Below, in pieces: positions 54,981-62,957 of a stretch of DNA of 64,000 nt; position 1 is the stretch's first letter, and each line of letters starts with the position of its first letter. Where the stretch lies: assembly GCA_905205065.1 (NCBI GenBank), contig CAJLCI010000001.1:62001-126000 (forward strand), written 5' to 3'. The position numbers and the translations under genes are program-made. The notes beneath the pieces were generated by a model. It was not told the origin of the DNA. It saw only the letters and a program-made list of their open reading frames with translations, and did no database searches. This DNA is from an uncultured Eubacteriales bacterium (GTDB lineage Bacteria; Bacillota; Clostridia; Oscillospirales; CAG-272).

Positions 54981-55237
54981 CTAAAAGTTAGATGTTCACT
55001 GCCTGTAATGGAAGTGCCTTTAATGCTGCCAATGCAATTAATAATCTTTGCGGAAGTATAGTTTTTAACCTGAACGCTGAGAAGAAAGCTCTCCGGACGC
55101 CGCTGAAAACTCATACAATTTGTCAATACAAGTGAGATTGTATGAGCATAGATCCGATCAGATTTATGTATATAAATGATATATCCGAAAAACGACATAT
55201 CCGTAATCTGAGAAATATTTATCGTCGCACCTGAAAC
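54981..55237. other. Spacer with one perfect inverted repeat
   Basis: CTCATACAAT (55110-55119) and ATTGTATGAG (55137-55146) form a perfect 10-bp stem with a 17-nt loop and no T-run. No gene seen. Confidence 0.5.
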
Positions 55238-55266
55238 TTGACAATAAAAAACATTTATGCTATAAT
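55238..55266 (+). promoter_or_regulatory. Consensus sigma-A promoter upstream of rubrerythrin
   Basis: TTGACA (55238-55243), 17-nt spacer, TATAAT (55261-55266): both boxes match consensus. It gives a leader of about 300 nt. Confidence 0.8.
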
Positions 55267-55409
55267 AAGAACAGAGTTTATTATTTTAAGGCGCATATTT
55301 TGTTTTGATGTCAAATATATCAATTCCGTGGCGCAAATCTCAACCATTGAACTTATTTAAAGTCTATGGTATCAATAACCATAAAGTATAAGCTTTACGG
55401 TCGGAAAGA

Positions 55410-55472
55410 TTTGTTTCACTATCTGCAGAATTTGTTTTTATATCTGCAGAGTATGTTTTTCAATAGATTATC
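55410..55472. repeat. Three 21-nt tandem units in the rubrerythrin leader
   Basis: TTTGTTTCACTATCTGCAGA (plus one A) and TTTGTTTTTATATCTGCAGA (plus one G) are adjacent, with a weaker third unit. Confidence 0.75.
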
Positions 55473-55516
55473 TCATGCATTTCAGACTGACATAAAGCTT
55501 TTATACAATTATCTCA

Positions 55517-55545
55517 AGCGAAAAAATAATAATTATTTTTTCGCT
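55517..55545. promoter_or_regulatory. 29-bp perfect palindrome with PerR-box-like core
   Basis: Arms AGCGAAAAAATAAT (55517-55530) and ATTATTTTTTCGCT (55532-55545) around one A. The centre ATAATAATTAT matches the core of the PerR consensus (ATAAT-N-ATTAT). It ends 26 nt before the rubrerythrin ATG. With a one-base centre it is better read as a DNA-binding site than as an RNA hairpin. Confidence 0.5.
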
Positions 55546-55571
55546 ATGTAAATAAGAAAGGAATGGGTGAC

Positions 55572-56108
55572 ATGAGTAAATATTCTGGAACACAAACAGA
55601 AAAAAACCTTCAGACGGCTTTCGCCGGTGAATCACAGGCACGAAACAAATACACATACTTTGCATCTGTTGCAAAAAAAGAAGGATATGAGCAGATTTCA
55701 GCCATTTTCCAGAAAACGGCCGACAATGAAAAAGAACATGCAAAGATGTGGTTTAAAGAGCTTGAAGGTATAGGAAATACCGATGCAAATTTAAAGGCTG
55801 CCGCAGAAGGCGAAAACTATGAATGGACTGATATGTACAAGGAATTTGCGGAAACCGCAGAAAAAGAAGGCTTCAAAGAGCTTGCCGCGAAGTTTCGTCT
55901 TGTAGCTGAAATCGAGAAGCACCATGAAGAGCGTTACCGCGCTCTGCTGAAAAACGTAGAAACTGCCGAAGTTTTCGCGAAAAGTGAAGTAAAGGTATGG
56001 GAATGTCGTAATTGCGGACACATTATTGTCGGAACAAAAGCTCCCGAAATCTGCCCTGTTTGCGCTCATCCAAAGAGTTACTTCGAAATTCACGCAGAGA
56101 ATTATTGA
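55572..56108 (+). CDS. rbr: Rubrerythrin
   Basis: Peroxide-reducing non-heme iron protein of anaerobes, cytoplasmic. Ferritin-like four-helix domain with di-iron ligands in F-A-G-E-S-Q-A-R-N-K-Y, N-E-K-E-H-A-K and E-I-E-K-H-H-E-E-R-Y, then a C-terminal rubredoxin domain C-R-N-C-G ... C-P-V-C. 178 residues. The start is the ATG at 55572 with GAAAGG 13 nt upstream; the ATG at 55563 is too close to it. A palindrome resembling a PerR box lies just upstream. Confidence 0.96.
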   Translation: MSKYSGTQTEKNLQTAFAGESQARNKYTYFASVAKKEGYEQISAIFQKTADNEKEHAKMWFKELEGIGNTDANLKAAAEGENYEWTDMYKEFAETAEKEGFKELAAKFRLVAEIEKHHEERYRALLKNVETAEVFAKSEVKVWECRNCGHIIVGTKAPEICPVCAHPKSYFEIHAENY

Positions 56109-56144
56109 CTCAATAAGGAGCATTCATTGCTCCGGACTCTCTCA

Positions 56145-56240
56145 CAGGGTGTTTCTACAGTAGATTTTACCGATACTGGAAAAAGTAAGTAAAATCTGCC
56201 GTCTACAGAAACAAACGCCTTTACAGTTGACGTCTTGCAA
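56145..56240 (+). repeat. Dispersed element E: hairpin, core and short array
   Basis: A CAGTA/TACTG hairpin (56158-56178), then GTAAGTAAAATCTGCCGTC and TACAGAAACAAACG as in elements A-C, then about three degenerate 14-16 nt units. It lies between rubrerythrin and bioY. Confidence 0.65.
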
Positions 56241-56278
56241 ACGCAGATATCTCCTTTTTAGTAAAAATTACATACTTT

Positions 56279-56316
56279 AAACCGTGCCGGCATCAATATA
56301 CCATGGCACGGTTTTT
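56279..56316 (+). terminator. Terminator hairpin just before bioY
   Basis: Perfect 10-bp stem AAACCGTGCC/GGCACGGTTT (56279-56288 with 56305-56314), T5, ending 19 nt before the bioY ATG. It is a good terminator for rubrerythrin, and also a candidate attenuator for bioY. Confidence 0.8.
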
Positions 56317-56334
56317 GCAGAAAGCCGGTTTATC

Positions 56335-56988
56335 ATGAGCGAAAAAAAATCAATAAAACAAAAGAGATTTTCTCTTTTTGATATGACGCTGTGCGCATTG
56401 TTTGCCGCTGTTATATGCGTTCTTTCTCCTATTTCAATACAAATAGGCCCGATTCCTGTTTCTCTCGGTCTTTTGGGAGTATTGCTTGCCGCCTCAGTAC
56501 TTGGACCTGTCAGAGGTATGACATCCGTATTAGTGTTCGTTATGGCAGGAGCATGCGGTTTACCTGTTTTCAGCGGTGGCCGGGGAGGATTTTCAGTCCT
56601 TATCGGGCCGACGGGAGGCTATATTTGGGGTTATCTGCCTGCCGCAGTCATCGCCGGAATCAGAAGTGACCGCATAAAAACTGATTCCCGCAATGGCAAA
56701 ATCATTGCAAGCCTTCTATCTGTAGTAACTTGCATTACAGGAACTGTAATTTGTTATTTTTGCGGAACGGTTCAGTATTGTTTTGTCGCTGACATCGGAT
56801 TTATAGCAGCTCTTGCTGCCTGTGTAATTCCATTTATACCGCTTGATATATTAAAATGTATATTCGCAGGTATTTTCGGCACAGAGCTTAGGAGAATTCT
56901 TCATAGGGCAGGCTTTAACCCCGGAAAACGATACAAGGACAGTTCCGTAAGAGATGAACATGCGGAAGCAAAAGTTTTTAGAAAATAA
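56335..56988 (+). CDS. bioY: Biotin transporter BioY
   Basis: ECF-type substrate-binding membrane protein for biotin. Six hydrophobic segments; family signatures P-I-S-I-Q-I-G-P-I-P-V-S-L, G-A-C-G-L-P-V-F-S-G-G-R-G-G and G-P-T-G-G-Y-I-W-G-Y are clear. About 217 residues from the ATG at 56335, which has only a weak Shine-Dalgarno (AGAAAGCCGG). No promoter fits between the terminator hairpin and the gene, so it is probably expressed by read-through. Confidence 0.93.
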   Translation: MSEKKSIKQKRFSLFDMTLCALFAAVICVLSPISIQIGPIPVSLGLLGVLLAASVLGPVRGMTSVLVFVMAGACGLPVFSGGRGGFSVLIGPTGGYIWGYLPAAVIAGIRSDRIKTDSRNGKIIASLLSVVTCITGTVICYFCGTVQYCFVADIGFIAALAACVIPFIPLDILKCIFAGIFGTELRRILHRAGFNPGKRYKDSSVRDEHAEAKVFRK

Positions 56989-57009
56989 AACTGCTGTATA
57001 ACAGAAAAT

Positions 57010-57053
57010 AATACCGAAAAGCATAATTCAAAATAGCTTTTCGGTATTTTTTT
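57010..57053 (+). terminator. Terminator of bioY
   Basis: Perfect 13-bp stem AATACCGAAAAGC/GCTTTTCGGTATT (57010-57022 with 57036-57048), then a T-run. It may also serve the convergent GH78 gene. Confidence 0.9.
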
Positions 57054-57090
57054 GTAAATATTATAACGCAAATTGCAATATCAATTTGAA

Positions 57091-57112
57091 GTCTGAAAAT
57101 TAATTTTCAGAC
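57091..57112. repeat. 22-bp perfect palindrome between convergent genes
   Basis: Half-site GTCTGAAAATT followed directly by its complement. It lies between bioY and GH78, away from any start codon. Confidence 0.55.
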
Positions 57113-57163
57113 CAATTAACTTTACAATAACCTACAATCTGCAGTTCCGTATACAACTTTTAT

Positions 57164-58885
57164 TTACCCGATGTATTCATAGCTGAACTCACCTGTTTTT
57201 CTCCAATGAGGCGGAAGCTCTACCTTTGTTTCGATACTGCCGTCATCGCGGCGGATATGAGAAATACAAATATAGCCGTGAGGAGTCGGATAACTGCCAT
57301 TGACATATTCAAGACTGCCAAGGTGCGGAACAATGTCTATACTTCTCGTTCCGGGAGATGTAACCTTAACCCCCAGCACAGTCTGAGCAAGATACGGAAC
57401 AGGACCGGAAGCCCATCCGTGGCAAAGACTGTGTCGAAAGCCAAGATAACAATACGCTCCGAAATCTCCGTGAATGTCTCTTTTTCCTTCCGGAACAGGC
57501 TCGTCGATACGTCCGGAATTTTCCATCCAATCGATATTAAAATCTTCCCAGAATGTAGTTGCTCCCATTTCAAGCATTCCGCCCCAATACTGTTTCATAG
57601 CTTCTATCGCGCCGTCATAATCGCCGGATTTCGCAATTGCAGAAAGGGTATAATACCCGAGAAAGGTCGAAAAGCCTTTGGCTCCGCCGACCGAAAGAAT
57701 TTCACTGTTTGTTTTTTCCGCATCCGCAAGTCCGGCACAAACCATAAGCGAGGCCGCCTGTTTTGAACCTCCGGCGGACGGTCTGTGCCGTGAAAGATTT
57801 TCCACCGACTTTCTACATTTATCTGAAATATCATATTCTCCAAGTATATCACAGATAAAAGCTCCCCGTTCCATTGCCATAAGGAGCATACTCTGAAGTC
57901 CTGCATGTTTGGCCTCTTCATTTTCAGAATTCGGCCAGTCTATAAAACGGCTCTCCGGAAGTTTCTCTGCACCGTCATCTCCAACATATTCGCACAAAAG
58001 CGAAAGCAGGCTCGTCATATATTCTCTTTGCTTTAAAAGGTAAGGATAATCTCCATAGCTCATATAAAAATCATACTGAAGAAAAATCCACCAGAGAGAA
58101 TATGAAGAGATTCCGTTCATCCATGTTCCGACCGGCGTCTCATCGCGCACAAGATCCATTGAACGCGGAACAATATCGCTATATCCGAATACAGATGCTA
58201 TTGTCATAACTTCAGTCTGCATATCTCCGATCCATACAAGCCTGTCACGCTTGATTCCGTCCCAAAGATATTCCTGCATATTAAGGTGAGCAGTATATGC
58301 AGCCGTCTGCCATATTTTGTTGACAAGAGAATCGCTGCATTCAAAGCTTCCTCGATATTCAAGATCCCGGAAAATGAATACTGCCTGTACGGCCTTCAGA
58401 GAGACCGTAACATCTTCTCCGATAAGTTCAAGATAAACAAATCGAAAACCGCTTTCATTTGTCTCATTTGCGCTCAAAAATCCGACGTTTATTATTTCAT
58501 CACGATTTGCATGATCGCAGCATGAATTTTTTTCTCCGAGATCAGAGAGAGCTTCAGAAACCGATTCTCCGAACTTTATATGTAAATCCGCTCTTCCCGT
58601 TCTGCCGCTTACGCCGAATACCATAATTCTCGCAGAACCACTGATCTCAGTGCCATAGTCAAGCAAAATGCCAGCCCTTTCAGAGCATCCCTTACTATTG
58701 GAAAGCGTGCATACATCTTCTCCTCCCCCAAGCGTTATCTGACATGCCTTGTCGCCAATTAAATTCTCAGTTCCCGAAACATTGCCATAAGATCTGACAA
58801 TACGTACCGGAGAAAGGTATCGTCTGGTACGCGGATCTGATGCATATCCCTTAAGGCAAGGATTAATATCACCGATCTTTTTCAT
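57164..58885 (-). CDS. GH78-family alpha-L-rhamnosidase-like protein
   Basis: (alpha/alpha)6-barrel glycoside hydrolase, most like GH78 alpha-L-rhamnosidases. The catalytic acid segment is visible as L-W-D-G-I-K-R-D-R-L-V-W-I-G-D-M-Q-T-E (general acid Asp/Glu in D-G-I-K-R-D-R). About 573 residues: shorter than typical 900-residue members, with the N-terminal beta domains reduced to about 190 residues. No signal peptide, so it acts on imported oligosaccharides. The start is the ATG at 58883-58885 with AAAAGGA upstream. It follows the isomerase/epimerase gene, from which it is separated by a terminator-like hairpin. Confidence 0.85.
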   Translation of the reverse strand: MKKIGDINPCLKGYASDPRTRRYLSPVRIVRSYGNVSGTENLIGDKACQITLGGGEDVCTLSNSKGCSERAGILLDYGTEISGSARIMVFGVSGRTGRADLHIKFGESVSEALSDLGEKNSCCDHANRDEIINVGFLSANETNESGFRFVYLELIGEDVTVSLKAVQAVFIFRDLEYRGSFECSDSLVNKIWQTAAYTAHLNMQEYLWDGIKRDRLVWIGDMQTEVMTIASVFGYSDIVPRSMDLVRDETPVGTWMNGISSYSLWWIFLQYDFYMSYGDYPYLLKQREYMTSLLSLLCEYVGDDGAEKLPESRFIDWPNSENEEAKHAGLQSMLLMAMERGAFICDILGEYDISDKCRKSVENLSRHRPSAGGSKQAASLMVCAGLADAEKTNSEILSVGGAKGFSTFLGYYTLSAIAKSGDYDGAIEAMKQYWGGMLEMGATTFWEDFNIDWMENSGRIDEPVPEGKRDIHGDFGAYCYLGFRHSLCHGWASGPVPYLAQTVLGVKVTSPGTRSIDIVPHLGSLEYVNGSYPTPHGYICISHIRRDDGSIETKVELPPHWRKTGEFSYEYIG

Positions 58886-58910
58886 ATAAACCACCATTCC
58901 TTTTCTCAGT

Positions 58911-58964
58911 CAAAAAAATTTCCCTCCCATGCTGCCGGACAATATTCCGCAGCCTGAGAGGGAA
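58911..58964 (-). terminator. Terminator-like hairpin upstream of GH78
   Basis: On the minus strand TTCCCTC pairs with GAGGGAA (58920-58926, 58958-58964) around an inner GCTGCGG/CCGGCAGC stem, followed by a T7 run. The T-run ends about 26 nt before the GH78 ATG. Confidence 0.8.
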
Positions 58965-58974
58965 CAATTTTACA

Positions 58975-59793
58975 TTACCATCCAAGGGATTTCAGATATT
59001 CTCTGCTCTGCTTTGCCGCTTCCATTGTATCCTGATCGTAACAGTTATCCTGTTCGACAACAACATACTTGGAATATACCTCCATAGTCTTTTTGAGTAT
59101 GGCAGGCATATCCTGAACGCCCTGACCAAGGGGACGGAAAGCAAACTCTGACGAGGTTTCAGCATGTGCAGTATCGGTTCCGATAAGCTCATACATATTT
59201 TCGGTTTTCTTTCCGACATAATCCTTATAATGAACTATCGGAGCCCGTCCGTAATATTTCTGCAGATATTCAACAGGATCAAGTCCGGACACTTTCACCC
59301 AACAGAGATCAAGCTCCGTCTGAAGATACTCCGCAGGAAGATGCGAATAAAGATAGTCAAGACCGTAAGAACCGTCAGGCATTTTTACAAACTCAAAGTC
59401 ATGATTATGATAAAGAAGCTGAATGCCCTGCTCTCCGCAGATACGTCCTATATATGCTATTTTTTTAATTACCTCGTCGTAATCATCAGCAACTCCGGGA
59501 CGCATGTCCTCCGGAGCGTAAGGAATCACTATGTACTTGACTCCGACAGCTTTGTAGGTAGCTACGGTAGCACCTGTGTCCGCAAGCAACTCAGCTACCG
59601 GTACATGGGCTGAAATAGCTTTAACTCCGGCAGCGCGGAGTGCCGCTCTGATTTCTTTGACAGAATGACCGTAAAGACCGGCAAGCTCTACATAGTCATA
59701 TCCGATTTCCTTGACTTTTTTCATAGCCTCCGCAAAATCACGTTCAGCGTAATCACGGACGGTGTAAACCTGAAGTGCAACAGGAAGTGCCAT
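58975..59793 (-). CDS. Sugar phosphate isomerase/epimerase (xylose isomerase-like TIM barrel)
   Basis: 272 residues, starts A-L-Q-V-Y-T-V-R-D and contains metal-ligand segments V-E-L-A, L-L-Y-H-N-H-D-F-E-F, T-E-L-D-L-C-W-V and I-V-H-Y-K-D-Y, typical of IolE/IolH-like sugar isomerases and epimerases. Substrate not determinable. No signal peptide. The transcript probably begins with a perfect 16-bp hairpin. Cotranscription with GH78 is likely. Confidence 0.88.
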   Translation of the reverse strand: MALPVALQVYTVRDYAERDFAEAMKKVKEIGYDYVELAGLYGHSVKEIRAALRAAGVKAISAHVPVAELLADTGATVATYKAVGVKYIVIPYAPEDMRPGVADDYDEVIKKIAYIGRICGEQGIQLLYHNHDFEFVKMPDGSYGLDYLYSHLPAEYLQTELDLCWVKVSGLDPVEYLQKYYGRAPIVHYKDYVGKKTENMYELIGTDTAHAETSSEFAFRPLGQGVQDMPAILKKTMEVYSKYVVVEQDNCYDQDTMEAAKQSREYLKSLGW

Positions 59794-59841
59794 AACATCA
59801 CCAGGCTCCTGATAATACCAAGAGCATCCTTTCTTTCAGAA

Positions 59842-59882
59842 TTTCGATTTTATCCCGCCGAACGGACGGGATAAAATCGAAA
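59842..59882 (-). promoter_or_regulatory. Perfect 16-bp inverted repeat at the presumed transcription start
   Basis: 59842-59857 pairs exactly with 59867-59882 (arm TTTCGATTTTATCCCG, 9-nt loop). It lies a few bases downstream of the candidate -10 box, so it is either an operator at the start site or a 5'-terminal stabilising hairpin. Confidence 0.6.
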
Positions 59883-59885
59883 CTT

Positions 59886-59914
59886 AATATAATTTCAAAC
59901 AAGATCAAAGACAA
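59886..59914 (-). promoter_or_regulatory. Candidate promoter of the isomerase/epimerase-GH78 pair
   Basis: TTGTCT (59909-59914), 17-nt spacer, TATATT (59886-59891) on the minus strand. Confidence 0.5.
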
Positions 59915-59983
59915 TTTTAAAATTAAAACATGCTTCGTCATTAATAAATTTTATACACAAAGTACATGGTCTTATCTGTCAGC

Positions 59984-60221
59984 GATTTTGCCGTGAATTC
60001 TAAACTTGTAGGTTATACCACGTATCTCAGTTCGGTTTCACCGTATATTCTAAACTCGGCAATTTCACCGCATACTCTCATCTCGCCAGTTTCACCACAT
60101 ACTCTCATCTCACCGGTTTCACCATATACTCTCAGTTAATTGGTTTAACTACGTATCTCATACCGGCAATTTCATCACGAACTCTTCGCTCGTATGGTTT
60201 CCGACGGCTCAATACTTGCAG
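59984..60221. repeat. Tandem array, period 27 nt, nine units
   Basis: Units built on (G/A)(G/A)TTTCACC-(N)ATACTCTCATCTC, for example starting at 60034, 60061, 60088 and 60115 (each exactly 27 nt), with flanking units of 23-28 nt. It fills the spacer downstream of pnp. Confidence 0.88.
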
Positions 60222-60243
60222 AAGAACAAGCAATACACTGTAA

Positions 60244-62400
60244 TCAGTCAATCGGCTTGCGGAACGGACGGCGCGGATGCTCCTCGGAATGTCCTCCTTC
60301 AGGTTTAGGAAGCGCATCCTTGCGCGAGAGATTAAGCCTGCCCTTTTCGTCTGTACCAAGGAAATTCACCGTCATAATATCTCCAACCGCGCAGACATCC
60401 TCAACTTTTTCAACACGGCGGTTTTCCAACTTTGAAATGTGAACGAGGCCCTCTTTGCCCGGTGCAATTTCGACAAACGCTCCAATCGGAATAATTCTTG
60501 TTACCTGACCTGTATAAACGGCGCCGACTTCCGGCTCGAATATAATTCCCTTTATAATTTCCTGAGCCTTAATGGCATTATCACGGTCAACTGACGAAAT
60601 AAATACCGAACCGTCGTCCTCAATGTCAATTTTCGCGCCTGTATCAGCAACAATCTTTTGAATAACCTTTCCTCCGGTACCGATAACATCGCGGATTTTT
60701 TCCTCAGGAATTGTCATCGAAATCATTTTCGGTGCATATTTTGACACTTCACTGCGCGGAGCGGAAATAGTCTTAAGAATAATATCGTCAATTATATAAT
60801 CGCGCGCTTTATGGGTTGTTGCAAGGGCTTCCTTTATTATTTCGGGAGTAAGACCATCGATTTTCAAATCCATCTGAATGGAGGTTATGCCCTTATGAGT
60901 ACCGGCTACCTTAAAATCCATATCTCCGTAAAAATCTTCAAGTCCCTGTATATCGATCATCGTCATCCAGCGTTCTCCTTCGGTAATAAGACCGCAGGAA
61001 ATGCCTGCTACAGGTGCTTTAATCGGAACTCCTGCCGCCATAAGCGCAAGCGTAGAACCGCAGACAGATGCCTGAGAGGTTGAACCGTTTGAGCTTAAAA
61101 CCTCCGAAACACAGCGTATTGCATACGGAAATTCTTTTTCGTCGGGCAGTACCGGTACAAGAGAACGCTCGGCAAGAGCGCCGTGGCCGATTTCACGGCG
61201 TCCGGGACTTCTTGAGCTCTTGGCGTCTCCAGTTGAGTACCCCGGCATATTGTACTGGTGCATATAACGTTTCGACTCCACACCGTCAATTCCGTCAAGA
61301 GACTGCTCCTCGCTGATTGTTCCAAGCGTACACACCGTAAGGACTTGAGTCTGTCCTCTGGTAAACATTCCGGAGCCATGTACTCTCGGGAGTAAATCTA
61401 TCTCCGCTGCAAGCGGTCTGATCTGATCAAGACGACGTCCGTCAACGCGCTTGCCGTCCTCAAGAAGCCACCTGCGGACAACTACTTTCTGAAGCTTATA
61501 CAGAATTTCCCCTATACCGGACGCGGCAAGCTCTTCGCTTTCAAATTTACCGGCATACTTTTCAAGTGCCTTAGCGGTAATTGCCTCCATCCCCGCGTCA
61601 CGAACATTTTTATCATCTGTATCTAAAGCTGTCATAATATCGCCCATATATTCAGACTCAATCGCGTTATAGACCTCTTCGTTTACATGGTGCGGTTCAT
61701 AACTAAACTTCGGCTTGCCTATCTCGGCCACAATTCCGTCAATAAAGGTACAAATCTCTTTTATCAGCTCATGAGCTTTCATGATGGCAGCAAACATTGC
61801 GTCGTCATCAACCTCTTTGGCACCGGCTTCAATCATTACTACCTTTTTATGGCTTCCTGCCACAGTAAGCTCCAAATCACTTCTGAGACGCTGCTCCTCC
61901 GTAGGATTTATAATTATTTCCCCATCAACAAGCCCAACATAAACCCCGGCGATCGGACCATTCCACGGAATATCCGAAATTGAAAGCGCGATAGAAGCGC
62001 CTATCATACCGGCAATTTCATGCGAACAATCGGGATCAACTGACATAACCGTAAGATTTATATTGACGTCGTTACGAAGATCTTTGGGAAATAAAGGACG
62101 AATCGGACGGTCTATAACACGGGATGCCAGTATAGCCTTGTCCGTAGGTCTTCCCTCTCTGCGGTTGTAGCTTCCGGGAATATGTCCCACAGAATAGAGG
62201 CGTTCCTCAAAATCAACAGAAAGCGGTAAAAAGTCAATGCCGGGACGCGGACGGGCAGAAGCAGTCGCGGAACATAAAACCGCTGTATCTCCGTATCTGA
62301 CAAGACAAGAGCCGTTAGCAAGACCTGCCATTTTACCGGTTTCAATTACAAGCCTGCGACCCGCAAGCTCGAATTCATAGGTTTTAAAATTTTCAAACAT
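60244..62400 (-). CDS. pnp: Polynucleotide phosphorylase
   Basis: 3'-to-5' RNA phosphorolysis enzyme of RNA decay. Two RNase PH domains, then KH (I-R-D-V-I-G-T-G-G-K-V-I-Q-K-I) and S1 (G-A-V-Y-T-G-Q-V-T-R-I-I-P-I-G-A-F-V-E) domains. About 718 residues, full length. The start is the ATG at 62398-62400 with GAAAGG 15 nt upstream. It lies downstream of rpsO in the classical order; the 290-nt spacer holds two hairpins that could limit or process the transcript. Confidence 0.97.
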   Translation of the reverse strand: MFENFKTYEFELAGRRLVIETGKMAGLANGSCLVRYGDTAVLCSATASARPRPGIDFLPLSVDFEERLYSVGHIPGSYNRREGRPTDKAILASRVIDRPIRPLFPKDLRNDVNINLTVMSVDPDCSHEIAGMIGASIALSISDIPWNGPIAGVYVGLVDGEIIINPTEEQRLRSDLELTVAGSHKKVVMIEAGAKEVDDDAMFAAIMKAHELIKEICTFIDGIVAEIGKPKFSYEPHHVNEEVYNAIESEYMGDIMTALDTDDKNVRDAGMEAITAKALEKYAGKFESEELAASGIGEILYKLQKVVVRRWLLEDGKRVDGRRLDQIRPLAAEIDLLPRVHGSGMFTRGQTQVLTVCTLGTISEEQSLDGIDGVESKRYMHQYNMPGYSTGDAKSSRSPGRREIGHGALAERSLVPVLPDEKEFPYAIRCVSEVLSSNGSTSQASVCGSTLALMAAGVPIKAPVAGISCGLITEGERWMTMIDIQGLEDFYGDMDFKVAGTHKGITSIQMDLKIDGLTPEIIKEALATTHKARDYIIDDIILKTISAPRSEVSKYAPKMISMTIPEEKIRDVIGTGGKVIQKIVADTGAKIDIEDDGSVFISSVDRDNAIKAQEIIKGIIFEPEVGAVYTGQVTRIIPIGAFVEIAPGKEGLVHISKLENRRVEKVEDVCAVGDIMTVNFLGTDEKGRLNLSRKDALPKPEGGHSEEHPRRPFRKPID

Positions 62401-62525
62401 TATTTCTAATATTCCTTTCTGATGAAAAGACAAATTAATTCAGATATGGATTTAATACCGTTATTTTGGCAGTCTTCTCTTACCCAAAACGTAATTACAA
62501 AAAAACGAACTCCGTTTCAGTATTT

Positions 62526-62591
62526 TCAAATAATCAGATAATGCCGTTTCCGCACGAAAAACGGAGGAAACAATAATATCTGATTATTTGA
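62526..62591 (-). promoter_or_regulatory. Long perfect stem in the pnp leader
   Basis: Perfect 14-bp stem TCAAATAATCAGAT (62526-62539) with 62578-62591, and an inner CCGTTT/AAACGG hairpin (62544-62549, 62559-62564). By analogy with E. coli pnp, where RNase III cuts a leader stem and PNPase represses itself, this is a candidate processing site. Confidence 0.5.
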
Positions 62592-62637
62592 TAGCGAAAA
62601 ACATGAAAACACAGACCAAAACTGTAAAACCCACAGA

Positions 62638-62662
62638 CAGGCGGAGAGAATCCCTCCGCCTG
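62638..62662 (-). terminator. Hairpin after rpsO
   Basis: Perfect 9-bp stem CAGGCGGAG/CTCCGCCTG with 7-nt loop, 31 nt after the rpsO stop. The T-tail is weak (GGGTTTTACAG), so partial termination is likely. Confidence 0.6.
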
Positions 62663-62693
62663 CCGCATTACGCTGTATCTGACTGTATAAAGC

Positions 62694-62957
62694 TTACTTA
62701 CGGATACCGAGTCTTTCAATTATAGAACGGTAACGTTCAATATCCTCTTTCATGAGATATCCAAGAAGATTTCTGCGGTGTCCAACCATCTTAAGAAGTC
62801 CGCGACGGCTGTGATGATCCTTCTTGTTCTTCTTAAGATGCTCATTAAGACTGTTGATTCTGTACGTAAGTATTGCAATCTGAACCTCAGGAGATCCGGT
62901 ATCTCCTTCATGAGTTTTGTAAGCTTCGATGATACTTTGCTTTTCTTCCTTTGTCAT
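62694..62957 (-). CDS. rpsO: 30S ribosomal protein S15
   Basis: 16S central-domain binding protein, 87 residues, with the conserved T-G-S-P-E-V-Q-I-A-I-L-T and D-H-H-S-R-R-G-L-L-K-M segments. Shine-Dalgarno GAGGTGA. First gene of rpsO-pnp; the leader (about 115 nt) may hold an S15 autoregulatory structure, not resolved by eye. Confidence 0.97.
   Translation of the reverse strand: MTKEEKQSIIEAYKTHEGDTGSPEVQIAILTYRINSLNEHLKKNKKDHHSRRGLLKMVGHRRNLLGYLMKEDIERYRSIIERLGIRK

Noticed and set aside
55366..55551. 61-codon frame in the rubrerythrin leader
   Set aside because: It is built from the 21-nt repeats and runs through the palindrome; composition is not protein-like.
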